NCBI RefSeq assembly: GCF_000805385.1
Contig: NZ_JTJW01000010.1
Span: forward strand, 434,001 to 498,000
Origin: Mycolicibacterium setense
GTDB taxonomy: Bacteria; Actinomycetota; Actinomycetes; Mycobacteriales; Mycobacteriaceae
Length of the DNA stretch: 64,000 nucleotides
Reading direction: 5' to 3'
The position numbers and the translations under genes were made by a program. Positions within the stretch are counted from its first letter, which is position 1, and each line of letters starts with the position of its first letter. The notes beneath the pieces are model-generated. The model was not told the origin of the DNA. It searched no databases and saw nothing but the letters and a program-made list of their open reading frames with translations. This document shows, piece after piece, positions 26,313 through 39,700 of the stretch.

Positions 26313-27647
26313 TCAAAGATGCTTGCCGGACAGCGTGAAATCGTTCAAAGCGTTTGAAAGATCTTGTTGTAAACGCTCATTCGTGTTGGTACGGCCCGGC
26401 AGATAGGAATGCGCCGAGATGAAGACCTTTCCGTTCGCTCGTCCGGACAGAAACGACTGCGTTCCGCCGAACCGGTTCAGCATCGCCTCCGTGAGCCCCA
26501 GATGGGGCAGAACCTTGACGGCGAACTGGTCGGACTCCGTACCATCGGCCCGGCCGGCGGCCGGGTTGACCACACCGAGGTTGGATGAACCGACCTGGTT
26601 GGCCGAACCGACCCGGGAAGTGGCCCCGAGGAACCGCTTGGGCAACAGCGGAATGATGGCGTTCACCGCGTGCTCCTCGTCAGGCACCTCCCCGTGACGA
26701 ATCAACGCTTGTTTGACCGCGGCCCGAATCTCACGCAGATCCGTCGTCGCACGTTCGGGGTCAACCGTGACGGTCACACTGCTTCTCGCGTTGGCGCGAG
26801 TATCACCGTCAGCGCGCACATTGACCGGCATCGTCACGATCACCGAGCCGTCGGGGCCGACGCGTCCCGCACGATGCGCGAGCCGAGCTGCCAATCCCAC
26901 GAGAAGGGCGTTGCTGGTCCCCCCGAGTGCTTGTGCTCGGGCGTCCCACTCATCGGCGTCGACGAGGACCGTTGTCATCGGGACCGCCATCGATTCGTCG
27001 GAACCGGAGACAGGTGCCGTGGCAGTCGGCGAAGGTGCCGCGATGGCATTTCCTGCCGCCTCGCGGCTACGCCGGGCCAACCGCATCGCGGCGACAACGG
27101 CACGGCCCACGGCGGGGAGGTCGCGGACGGTTTGGCCGGCATCCTGGAGCACGGACCGCCACCGCCCGCGCGATCCGGCGGCCGGCCAGCTGATCGGATC
27201 GTCACGGCCGAGTGCCGCATCCGCCAGTGCCTCGCAAAGCCCGACACCGTCGATGAGGCAATGCGAGACGACCAAACTCACGCCCGCGCCGCCGTCGGTG
27301 AACGGGAGCACCGCCAGGTGCCACCCGGGACCGTGCTCGCAATCCAGCGGCGTGTTGACCTGTTCATCGAGCCAGGCCTCGAATTCTTCACGGGGCCGGG
27401 CTGTCTCGATGATCTCGAGGTCGGATGAATTGCCGCAGGCTACCCAGCGGTGGCGGCCGAACGACAGCGGCGACCGTTCGATGCCACGGGTTAACCGTCC
27501 CCGCCGAAGATGCTCGTGAAACTGTCCGAGCCCTTCGATGTCGACCGGACGTTCATAAACCCAGACACTCTGCAGAAGACTGTTGACTCCTATCGCCAGC
27601 CCGAGGTCGAACGTGCGCTGGTCGAGCACATCGAGAACATTGCTCAT
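26313..27647 (-). CDS. Condensation/WS-DGAT superfamily acyltransferase, copy 4 (pap4)
   Basis: 444 residues from the shared MSNVLDVLDQ start; an upstream in-frame start at 27704 would add 19 residues. The active-site motif reads SHCLIDG, with catalytic His and Asp present. It is the close partner of pap3. Unlike pap3, it does not overlap its NRPS: 116 bases separate the NRPS2 stop from this ATG (59 bases if the longer start is used). It lacks the charged tail of pap3. Acyl transfer onto the NRPS2 product is inferred from position. Confidence 0.77.
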   Translation of the reverse strand: MSNVLDVLDQRTFDLGLAIGVNSLLQSVWVYERPVDIEGLGQFHEHLRRGRLTRGIERSPLSFGRHRWVACGNSSDLEIIETARPREEFEAWLDEQVNTPLDCEHGPGWHLAVLPFTDGGAGVSLVVSHCLIDGVGLCEALADAALGRDDPISWPAAGSRGRWRSVLQDAGQTVRDLPAVGRAVVAAMRLARRSREAAGNAIAAPSPTATAPVSGSDESMAVPMTTVLVDADEWDARAQALGGTSNALLVGLAARLAHRAGRVGPDGSVIVTMPVNVRADGDTRANARSSVTVTVDPERATTDLREIRAAVKQALIRHGEVPDEEHAVNAIIPLLPKRFLGATSRVGSANQVGSSNLGVVNPAAGRADGTESDQFAVKVLPHLGLTEAMLNRFGGTQSFLSGRANGKVFISAHSYLPGRTNTNERLQQDLSNALNDFTLSGKHL

Positions 27648-27763
27648 CTTTGGAACTGCATCCACGTCGAGTTCGCGCGTCTCGTTCTTGTATGTGGTCC
27701 GCATTGGCGATCACCGTCCCAAGATCAGCGCTCGACGCTTTCGCGCCACAGCATCGTTACGAA

Positions 27764-30700
27764 CTATTCCGCGTCATTTTCCAAAACAGAGCTGAGTTGT
27801 TGTACGTACGTGTTGAGGGATTCGGGAGTGAACATCTCGAAGTGAGTGCAGCCCACCGGTATCACCGTGATCTGACCGGAAACATAAGGTCGCCAACTAC
27901 GCTCAAGTGCTCGTGCCGCCCGTTGGTTGCGCTGTCGCGCCCACCCCGACCGCGACCTCGCCGCCGAGAACATCACCACATCACCGTCGAAAACCTCGGG
28001 TTCGTGATCGAGCAGCAGTAGCTGGCCCGCACTGACACTGCGCGCCATGAATTTCACCAACCGCCGCGACGGAGGACTCGACCCGTGCCGCGCTATGATG
28101 TCGGACACCCGCGAATACGTCAGCAACCCGAAATGCACCGGAACCCGAACCTTGTTGGTGCGCAGGATGTAATCCAAAACCCATCCCTCGGCCACCGCAC
28201 GATTACTCGCAATCTTCCGGGTGATGCGTTTCCAGAACCGGTTCGGATTCAACAATCCATCCAGCAGCACCAGCCGCTGCACCTCGCATCCCCGGCGGGC
28301 AAGCTCAACAGCGAGCGCATGCGCGACCACGCCACCGAACGACCAGCCCAAAATCCGATACGGGCCAGTCGGATACAACTCCTGGAGCCGATCGGCGTAG
28401 CTGACTGCCATGTCCGGTATCGATGATGCTTCCGACTCACCATCGGCCAGCGCTCGGTTGATCCCGACGATCGGCCCGTCGACGTACTGTCCCAACGCCC
28501 GATACGACCAACTCAACCCGAAACCGTCATGCACACAGCACAACGGAACACCGTCGCCAGGTTTGAGAATCTCGATCGGAACCACTTCCTGTGAGCTCTC
28601 AGCCTTGCCCACCTGCTGCGCCAGACTGCGCACCGTCGGCGCATCGAACATCACCCGCACCGCCAGCTCCGAATCGAGACTGGCGTTGGCCGCGGCGATC
28701 ACCCGCATCGCGGAGAGGGAATCCCCACCCAGGTCGAAGAACGAGTCGTCGACTCCGACGCGCTCCAGACCGAGGACTTCGGCGTAAATGCCTGCCAGGA
28801 TCTCCTCGGTGAGCGTTTCCGGGGCCCGATACCGCCGAGCATCGACATAGTCCGGCACCGGAAATGCGCGACGATCCAACTTCCCGTTGACCGTCAACGG
28901 CAAGCTCTCGACCACCACCACGGCTGCCGGCACCATATAGCTCGGCAACCGGCTCGCCAGGGCGGCCCGGATTTCGGTCGGGTCTGCGGTACCGGTGACG
29001 TAACCGAACAGACGCTTGTCACCGGGGCGATCTTCCCGAGCGATGACCGCCGCCTGATCCACTCCTTCCAGCCCAGCCATCACCGCTCGGACATCACCCA
29101 ATTCGACGCGATACCCACGGATCTTGACCTGCTCATCCGCCCGACCCAAATACATCAACTGTCCATCAGCGCCCCAACGCACCAGATCCCCGGTGCGATA
29201 CATGCGCTGCCCCACGGCAAACGGGCACGCCACAAACCGCGACCCCGTCAACCCACCCCGGCCCACATACCCACTCGCAAGCCCGGAACCGGCCACATAC
29301 AACTCACCGACCACCCCAGCCGGCACCGGCCGCAACCAACGATCCAACGCAAAGAACGCCGCACCCGGCACCGGCACACCAATCGGCACAACCCCCGAAC
29401 CAGCAACCAGCGGTGCACTGAACGACGTGTACCACGTCTCCGTCGGCCCATACCCATTGACCATCAACCGACCCGGCGCCCACCGATCCACCAACTCCAC
29501 CGGACACGCCTCACCAGCCACCACCAACGCCGTCGACTCCAAGCCGTCCGAGGAGAGCGCCGCGGCAGCAGACGGCGTCTGATTCAAGACAGTGACACCC
29601 TCGGCAACCAGCAACGCGTGCAACTCATCCGGCGAACCCACCACCGCATCCGGCACCACCACCAAACGCCCACCGCTCAGCAGCGCGCCGAAGATCTCCC
29701 ACACCGACACGTCGAACGCATACGAGTGCCACTGCGACCACACCCCCGCAGCCGGCAACCCCACATCCAATGAAGTGAGCAACCCGGTGACGTTGCGATG
29801 AGGGACCGCAACGCCCTTCGGGACGCCAGTGGTACCTGAGGTGTAGATGACATAGGCGACGCCATCCGGATCCGGCACCGGCAATGCAGTGCTCGCCGCG
29901 GTGTCGATCCGCGGGTCCGCGACATCGACGACAGCCACGCCCAAGTCGTCCAATCGCCCGGCCAGCGCGCCAGTGGTCACGGCGGCCACCGGCCGGGCAT
30001 CCCCAACCACCACCGCGATCCGCGCATCAGGATGCGCCGGGTCCATCGGCAGATACGCCGCCCCTGACTTCAGCACCGCAAGAATCGCAATAACCGCCTC
30101 AGCACTGCGATTGAACAACAACGCCACACACTCACCCGGACCAGCACCATGCCGGGCAAGTAGGTGCGCCAATCGATTCGACGCTTCGTCGAGTTCTCGG
30201 TACGACATGGACCTGCCGTCGAAGGTCACCGCCGCCGCATCCGGCACCCGGGCCACCTGCTGGGCGAACACCTCCGGAATCGAGCCCGCCACCCTAGCCG
30301 GTGCGGTCAGCGCGGCCCGGTTGCCGATCTCGTCGAGACGAACCTGCTCGTCGGCCCCCAACACGTCGATAGACGACAAGCGCTGCGCCGGATCGGCCGT
30401 CATCGCCGCCAGAATCCGCTCCAACCGCCCGATCATCGCCTCGATGGTGACCGCGTCAAACACGTCGGTACGGAACTCCACCGAACCACCGATACCAGCC
30501 GAGGCGTTCTGCTCGTCGAATCTCTCTCCCAGCGCGAAGACCAGATCCATGCGCGCCGTGTGGGTTTCGGCCATCTGGGGCGCGGCGCGTACCTCACCGT
30601 CAGCCGCCTCAGCAGTGACGCCGGCGGGGTTCTGCCATGCCAACATCACCTGAATCAACGGATGATGACTCAAACTCCGCGAGGGGTTCAGCCGCTCCAC

Positions 30701-33700
30701 CAACACCTCAAACGGCACATCCTGATGCTCGTAAGCTGCCAGGCTGCGCTGACGCACCTGCCCGACGACCTCGGCAACGGTCGGATCGGCGGCCAGATCG
30801 ACCCGCAACACCAACGTGTTGACGAAGAACCCGACCAGCTCATCGAGGGCCGGATCGTTACGGCCGGCAATCGGGAAACCCACCGCCACATCGGAACTGG
30901 AACTCAGATTCGACAACAACACCGCCAACGCGGCTTGGACCACCATGAAACTGGTCGCATTGTGATCCCGGGCAACCGCCGCCACCCGCCGCTGCAACCC
31001 GGCCGGCCATTCCACTTCGACGACGGCGCCCCGGTGATCGGCCACCGCCGGATACGGCCGGTCGGTCGGCAACTCGAGACGGTCCGGTAACCCTGACAGG
31101 GCTTCCTGCCAGTAAGCCAGTTGACCGGCGATACGGCTTGCGGGGTCAGCCAGATCGCCGAGTTGCTCACGCTGCCAGAGTGCGTAGTCCGCGTACTGCA
31201 CCGGCAGTGCAGACCAATCCGGTACCTGCCCGCCACAGCGGGCTGCATAGGCGACAGTCACGTCTTTGGCGAGCGGGGCGAAGGACCAGGCGTCCCCGGC
31301 GATGTGGTGGACCACCGCCACCAGCACATGATCATCGTCGGAAACCTTGAAAAGCGTTGCCCAGATCGGGATCTCGGTTGTCAGATCGAAGGGATGCCGT
31401 ACCGCCGTGTCGATGGCACCGGCCAGCCGGTCGGCCGGCCAGCCGGCTGCATCAACAACCTGGCAGCCGATATCGGCCTGATCGGCAGGGATCACCAGCT
31501 GCCGGGGAACACCGTCGACCGCCGGGAACACCGTGCGCAAAGACTCGTGACGCTCCACCACATCGGCCAACGCCCGGCGCAGCGCGTCGACGTCCAATCC
31601 GCTGACCCGATAGATCATCGGCATGTTGTAGATCGGTGACGGACCGTGCAATTGGTCCAGGAACCACAACCGCTGCTGCGCATACGACAACGGCACCACC
31701 GCAGGCCGACGCATGGGCACCAGCGGTGCCCGTCCACCCGAATCCGTGGCGATTCGAGGCTCCAGCTGGGCCACTGCGGGCGCGTCGAACACCGCGCGCA
31801 CCGCCAGATCAGTGCCGAATGCGGCGTTGATCCCATTGATCAGCCGTATGGCGGACAGGGAGTCGCCGCCGAGGTCGAAGAACGAGTCGTCGACGCCGAC
31901 CCGGTCCATGCCCAGGACTTGAGCGAAGATGCCGGCCAAGATCTCCTCTGAGGGCGTGGTCGGGGCGCGATAGCTGTCAGCATTGCTGTACTCCGGTGCC
32001 GGCAACGCACGTCTGTCCAGTTTGCCGTTGACGGTCAACGGTATTGCGTCGACGACGATCACCGCCACAGGCACCATGTAGGTCGGAAGGTGTTCGGCCA
32101 GCTGGGCCCGCGCCTTACCATTGTCCACCAACCCGGGCGTCGTCTCGGTGACGTAACCGACGAGTCGCTTCTCGCCTGGTTGATCCTCGCGGGCGATGAC
32201 GACGGCTTGTTCCACGCCATCCAGATCGGCCAGTGCGACCTGGATCTCGCCGAGTTCGATGCGGTAGCCGCGGATCTTGACCTGCTCATCGGCGCGGCCG
32301 AGGTATTGCATCTGCCCATCACTGCCCCAGCGCACCAGATCGCCGGTCCGATACATGCGCGTTCCCACGCCGCCGAACGGGCAAGAGACGAAGCGGGATG
32401 CGGTCAACCCGGCTCGACCGACATAGCCGACGCCGACGCCGCGGCCCGCCACGTACAACTCCCCCACAACGCCTGGAGGCACTTCTCGTAGCCAGCGATT
32501 CAGAACGAACAACGCGGCCCCGGGCGCCGGGGCACCGATCGGAACAGTGTTGGCAATCCCTGTGTCAGCTGTCAACGGGGCACTGATCGCCGCGTACACC
32601 GTGGCTTCGGTGGGTCCATAGGCGTTGATCAGGACACGTCCCGGCGCCCACCGTTGGACCAACTCGGTGGGGCAGGCCTCCCCGGCCACCACCAAGGCGG
32701 TGGATTCCAGGCCCTGCGGTGAGAGCATCCCCGCGGCCGACGGTGTTTGACTCAAGACGCTGACCTTCTCGGCCACCAACAAATCGTGCAGATCCTGCGG
32801 TGAACGGGCCACCTCCTCGGGCACCACCACCAGCCGTCCGCCGTGCAACAGCGCGCCGAAGATGTCCCACACCGATACGTCGAACACCAACGAATGCCAC
32901 TGCGACCACACCGTGCCTGGGCCCACCAACGCCGGATCCACTGCTCCGAGGAATTGCGTCACATTCTGATGAGTGATCGCGACGCCTTTCGGGACACCCG
33001 TGGTGCCCGACGTATAGATCAGATAGGCGACGTCATCGGCGGCCGGCTCCGACAACGCGGTACTGGGTTGCGTCTCGATCCGGGGGTCAGCGATATCGAT
33101 GACAGTCAGGTCGTGCCCGTTCAGCCGTGCGCGCAACTCAGCGGTGGTGACCGCCGCGACCGGGCCGGCGTCTCCCAGCATGAACTCGATTCGCGCATCG
33201 GGCACCATCGGGTCGATCGGCAGGTACGCGGCCCCCGACTTGAGCACTGCCAGGATCGCGACGATCGCCTCGGCGGAATGGTTGAGCAGCAACGCCACGC
33301 ACTCACCCGATCCGGCGCCATGGCCAACGAGTAGGTGCGCCAAGCGATTCGACGCCTCATCAAGCTCGCGATAGGTCCACGAACTCCCACCGCACACCAC
33401 CGCCACCGCATCCGGGTCACGCGCCACCTGCTCGGCGAACACCACAGGAATCGAAACGCCGGTCACCGTTTCGGCCAGCACCGCCCGGTTGCCCCATGCG
33501 TCGAGGCGCACGTGATCACCGGGCTCCAGGAGATTCATCGACGACAGGTTCGCTGCGGGATCCGCGGTCAGTGCTTCGACCACCCGTGTCAACCGGTCGA
33601 TGAAGATCTGGATGGTGGCGGGGTCGAACACGTCGGTGCGGAATTCCACCGCTCCGGTGATGCCGGCCGGCTCACCGGCACTCCAGCGCTCTGCCAACGA

Positions 33701-36700
33701 GATCATCAGATCCATGCGGGCAGTCTGAGTGTCCGCTTCCAACGGGGTGGCCTGCATACCGCCCAAGGCCGGTTGGGCGGCTTGTTCGTCGTCCTGGCCG
33801 GCCAGGTTCTGCCACGCCATCATCACCTGAACCAGCGGATGGTGGGTCAAACTGCGGGCCGGGTTGAGCCGATCGACCACCATCTCGAACGGCACATCCT
33901 GGTGCTCATAGGCCGCCAGACTGCGCCGCCGCACCTGCGCCAACAACTCAGCAGCCGTGGGATCCCCGTCGAGTTCTACCCGCAGCACCAGGGTGTTGAT
34001 GAACACCCCGACCAACTCATCCAACGCCGGATCGCTACGCCCGGCGATCGGGAAGCCCACCGCCACATCCGAATTCCCGCTCAGGCTCGACAACAACACC
34101 GCCAACGCGGCCTGCACCACCATGAAGTTGGTGGCGTTGTGCTCAGTCGCTGCGCGCGCGATCTGCCGCTGCAACTCAACCGGCCACTGCATCGCCAGGC
34201 TGGCCCCGTGATAGTCGGCCACCGGAGGATAGGGTCGGTCGGTGGGCAGCTCCAGACGCTCCGGCAATCCGGCCAACGCCTGCTCCCAGTACGACAACTG
34301 GCCGGCGATCCGACTCTCCGGATCGGCCGGATCACCCAGATACGAGCGCTGCCACAACGTGTAATCCGCGTACTGCACCGGCAACGGAGACCAACCCGGG
34401 GATTCACCCGCGCACCGGCTCACATAGGCCAACCCGATATCACGCACCAGCGGACCGATCGACCAGCCATCGCCGGCGATGTGATGGACCACCGCCACCA
34501 GGACATGTTCACCCTCGCCGATGCGGAACAGGGTTGCCCGCAAAGGAATCTCGGCGGACAGGTCGAATGTGTACCCAACGGCCGCGCGAATCGCATCATG
34601 CAGCCGATCGACGGGCCAGTTCGTGGCGTCAACGACCTGCCAGCCCAGATCGGCCTGCCCCGCCGGCAGCACAACCTGCCGAGGTACACCGTCGACGGCA
34701 GGGAACACCGTGCGCAGCGACTCGTGGCGCTCCACCACATCGGCCAGCGCCACACCGAGCGCATCGATATCCAACCCGCCGGTGATCCGATACGCGGTCG
34801 GCATGTTGTAGATCGGCGACGGGCCCTCAAGCTGGTCGAGGAACCACAACCGCTGCTGGGCATACGACAACGGCAGGACATCCGGCCGAGGCTGAGCCAG
34901 CAGCGGTTCACGCCGACCCGAACCCTCACCGGCACGCGTCGCCAGCTGCGCCACCGTCGGCGTCTCGAACACCGCCCGGACCGCAAGGTCGGTATCCAGA
35001 CTGGCGTTGACCGAATTGATCAACCGCATCGCCGAAAGGGAGTCACCGCCCAGATCGAAGAACGAATCATCGGCCCCGACCCGCTCCAACCCGAGCACCT
35101 GGGCATAGATCCCGGCCAGCACCTCCTCCACCGGAGTCGCCGGAGCACGATATTCCTGACCGTTGACGTAGTCCGGGGCAGGCAGGGCGCGCTTGTCGAG
35201 TTTCCCGTTCACCGTCAGCGGCAACGCATCGAGCGCCACTACAGCCGCGGGCACCATGTAACCGGGCAACCGGTCCGACAGGGCGGCACGCACAACAGCC
35301 GGATCCGCGGAGCCGGTGATGTAGCCGACGAGACGCTTGTCACCGGGGCGATCCTCCCGGGCGATGACCTCGGCTTGTCTCACCCCATCGACATCAGCCA
35401 GGGCAGACTGGATTTCGCCGAGTTCGATGCGGTACCCGCGGATCTTGACCTGCTCATCAGCACGCCCCAGGTACCGCAACTGGCCGTCAGGACCCCACGA
35501 CGCCAGATCGCCGGTCCGATACATCCTCGTCCCCGCACCACCGAACGGGCAGGCGACAAACCGCGTCGCACTCAACCCACCACGACGCCAGTATCCGTAT
35601 CCGAGTCCGGCGCCCACCACATACAACTCGCTCACCACACCAGCCGGCACCGGTTGTAACGACGAATCTAGTACGAAAAAGCCCAGGTGCCCGAGCGGAA
35701 CGCCAATAGGGCTGACGGTGTCTTCAGCATCGTCGACCACGATCTCCCGGAACGAGGCATGCACGGTCGTCTCGGTGATCCCATACATGTTGATCAATCG
35801 CGTCGAACTCGAATGTCCTTCCAACCACGGCCGAAGGCGCTGTGGCTCAAGGGCTTCCCCACCGAAGACCACCGTTTCCAGCTTCAACTGATGGCCCAGT
35901 TCAGGTTGCAGCGCATCAGCCGACTGCAATGCATAGAACGCCGACGGCGTCTGACTCAGCACCGTCACCTGCTCGGCCACCAACAAACCGAGCAGTTCCT
36001 CCGGAGATCGTGTCACCGACTCCGACACCACCACCAACCGGCCACCGAACAGCAACGCCCCCCAGATCTCCCACACCGAATAGTCAAAAGCCAACGAATG
36101 GCACTGCGTCCACACCTGCCCCGCCAGACCCAACTCGGCATCCAACGTCGCCAGCAACCGATCCACATTCCGATGGCTGATCGCCACGCCTTTCGGCTGA
36201 CCCGTCGTGCCGGAGGTGTAGATCAAATACGCCACGTCATCGGGAACCGGCCCTTGCAGTGCGGTACTCGGTTGCGCCTCGATCGCGGCATCGGCAACGT
36301 CGACGACGGTCAGGCCGATCCCATCCAAGCGAGCGCGCAATTCAGCGGTGGTCACCGCGACAACAGGTGCCGCATCGCCGAGCATGAACCGGATCCGCGC
36401 ATCAGGATGCATCGGATCGACCGGCACATACGCCGCCCCCGACTTCAGCGCGGCCAAGATCGCGACGATCGCCTCGACCGACCGAGGCACCAGCACCGCC
36501 ACGCACTCACCCCGGGCTGCGCCGTAGCCAACCAGCCAGTGCGCCAACCTGTTCGACGCCTCATCGAGCTCGCGGTACGTCATCGAGCGGCCATCGAAAC
36601 TCACCGCAACCGCCTCGGGCGCACGAGCCACCTGGGCAGCGAAGAGGCCCGGTATCGATTCCACCGGAACCGCCGCCTCGGTCAACACCTGCCGGTTGCC

Positions 36701-39700
36701 GACATCGTCGAGGCGAGCGTGCTCGAGGACATCGAGCACATCGATCGATGACAGCCGCCGCGCCGGATCCGCGGTCAGCGCCTCAGCGACGCGGGTCAAC
36801 CTCTGTATCAAGGTTTCGATGCTGGCCGCGTCGAACACATCGGTGCGGAACTCCACGGTGCCGCCGATCCCGGCCGGCTCGCCGGCATCATCCCACCGTT
36901 CGGCCAACGAGAACGTCAGATCCATCCGGGCCACGTGGGTGTCGACCGTCAGCGGACTGACCTGTGCGTCCCCCAGCATCGCCTCGGTTGCGGCGTCGGC
37001 GGTGAAGTTCTGCCAGGCCAACGCCACCTGGACCAGCGGATGATGGGACAGCGATCGGGTCGGCTTGAGCCGGTCCACCAACACCTCGAACGGCACATCC
37101 TGGTGCTCGAGTGTGGCCAGGCTGCGCTGACGCACCTGAGTCAACAGTTCGGCAACGGTGGGGTCGCCGGCCAGATCCGTACGCAACACCAACGTGTTGA
37201 CGAAGAACCCCACCACCCGATCCAGCGCGGCATCACCACGGCCTGCGATCGGAACACCCACCGCTACATCCGAACTCGCGCTCAGCTTCGACAACAGCAT
37301 CGTCAGCGCGGCTTGCACCACCATGTATGTCGTTGCGTGGTGTTCCCGCGCGACTTCGCGCATCCGCTTGTGCAGTTCGGCCGGCAATGACACAGCCAGG
37401 CTGGCACCACGGTGGTCGGCCACCGGGGGGTAGGGGCGGTCAGTCGGTAGTTCCAGGCGTTCGGGTAGCCCGGCCAACGCCTGTTCCCAGTACGCCACCT
37501 GCCCGGAGATGCGGCTGTCGGGATCGCCCAGATCACCCAGATGCGCGCGCTGCCACAACGTGTAATCCGCGTACTGCACCGGCAGCGGTGCCCAGTCCGG
37601 CGCTCGTCCCGCAGACCGGCCGGCATACGCCAACTGCAGGTCGCCGATCAACGGGGCTACCGACCAGCCGTCGGCAGCGATGTGGTGCACCACCGCCACC
37701 AGCACGTGCTCATCTCCGGACAACCGCAAAAGTGTTGCTCGCAAAGGAATCTCGCGGCTCAGATCGAAGGCTTGCCCGGCCATCGCTCCGATGGCCTCGT
37801 GCAGTTCGGTGGCCGACCAGCCGCCGGCATCGATCACTCGCCATCCGCAGTCGGCCTCCTCGGCCGGCATCACCACCTGCTCCGGAACTCCCCCGACCGA
37901 CCGGAACACCGTGCGCAAGGACTCGTGCCGCTCGACCACATCGGTCAGAGCCTGTCCCAGCGCGTCCGTGTCCAGGCGCCCGGTGACTCGCAACGCGACC
38001 GCCATGTTGTAGATCGGCGACGGGCCCTCCAACTGGTCGAGGAACCACAACCGCTGCTGGGCGTACGACAGCGGAAGGACATCCGGCCGCTGTTGAGCCA
38101 CCAATGGCTCACGGCGGCCCGAACTCTCACCGGCGCGTGCAGCCAGGCCCGCGACCGTCGGTGTCTCGAACACCGCTCGCACCGCGAAATCAGCGTCCAG
38201 GCTGGCGTTGACCGCATTGATCAAGCGCGTCGCCGACAGCGAATCCCCGCCGAGATCGAAGAACGAATCGTCCACCCCGACCCGATCCAACCCCAACACC
38301 TGGGCATAGATCCCGGCCAGCACCTCCTCCACAGGAGTCGACGGAGCACGAAAACCCTCACCATTGACGTAGTCCGGGGCGGGCAGAGCCCGCCTGTCGA
38401 GCTTGCCGTTCACCGTCAGCGGCAGCGCATCGAGCACCACGATCGCGGTGGGCACCATGTAACCGGGCAACCGCTCCGACAACGCGGCACGAGCGATGGC
38501 CGGGTCCGCAGAACCGGTGATGTAGCCGACCAGGCGCTTGTCGCCGGGCCGATCCTCCCGGGCGATCACCGCCGCCTCGCGTACCCCGTCGACCTCGGCC
38601 AAAGCGGTTTGAATCTCACCTAATTCGATGCGGTAGCCGCGGATCTTGACCTGCTCATCAGCACGCCCCAGATACCGCAACTGTCCATCGGCGCCCCAGG
38701 ACGCCAAGTCCCCGGTCCGATACATCCGCGCGCCGCCACCCCCGAAGGGGCACGCCACGAACCGCGACGCAGTCAACCCACCCCGGTGCCAGTACCCGCA
38801 TCCCAACCCGGCGCCCACCACATACAACTCACCGACCGCACCCACCGGCACCGGCTGCAACGTCACATCCAGGACGAAGAACCCGAGATGGGCCAAGGGA
38901 AGGCCGATCGGGCTGACACTGCCCTCAGCGTCCCCGCTGACGATCTCTCGGAACGAGGCATGCACCGTCGTCTCGGTGATCCCGTACATGTTGATCAACC
39001 GCGGCGAGCCGGGGTGACGGTCCAGCCAGGCGCGAAGACGCTGCGGCTCAAGCGCTTCCCCACCGAAGACCACGGTGTCCAACTTCAGCTGACGGCCCAA
39101 CTCAGGCTGCCGTGCATCCACGGCCTGCAGTGCATAGAACGCCGACGGCGTCTGGCTGAAGATGGTGACCTGCTCGGTAGCCAGTAAGGCATGCAGCTCC
39201 TCCGGAGCCCGCGTCACCGCTTCGGGCACCACCAGAACCCGCCCGCCGAACAGCAACGCCCCCCAGATCTCCCACACCGAATAGTCGAACGCCAACGAAT
39301 GGCACTGCGTCCACACCTGACCCGCCAGGCCCAACTCCGCATCCAGTGTGTCCAACAGCTGGACCACGTTCCGATGGGTGATCGCCACGCCCTTGGGCTG
39401 GCCCGTCGTCCCTGACGTGTAGATCAAATACGCGACGTCATCAGCCGTCGGCGGCGACAGGCTTTCGCTCTGGCCGGCCCACTGGCCCAGATCATTGAAA
39501 TCGATGACCGCGAGATCACACCCGGCGAATCGGGCCTTCAGTTCCGTAGTCGTGACCGCCACAACGGGTTCGGCATCACCGAGCATGAACTGAATCCGCG
39601 CATCCGGATGCATCGGATCGACCGGAAGATACGCCGCTCCGGACTTCAACACGGCGACAATGGAAACAATCGCCTCAACGGAGCGAGGAAAGAGCAACGC

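Noticed and set aside
12900..39400. Regularly repeated short sequences as a CRISPR array
   Set aside because: The repeats are A, C and T domain core motifs within coding frame, kilobases apart, not short direct repeats with spacers.
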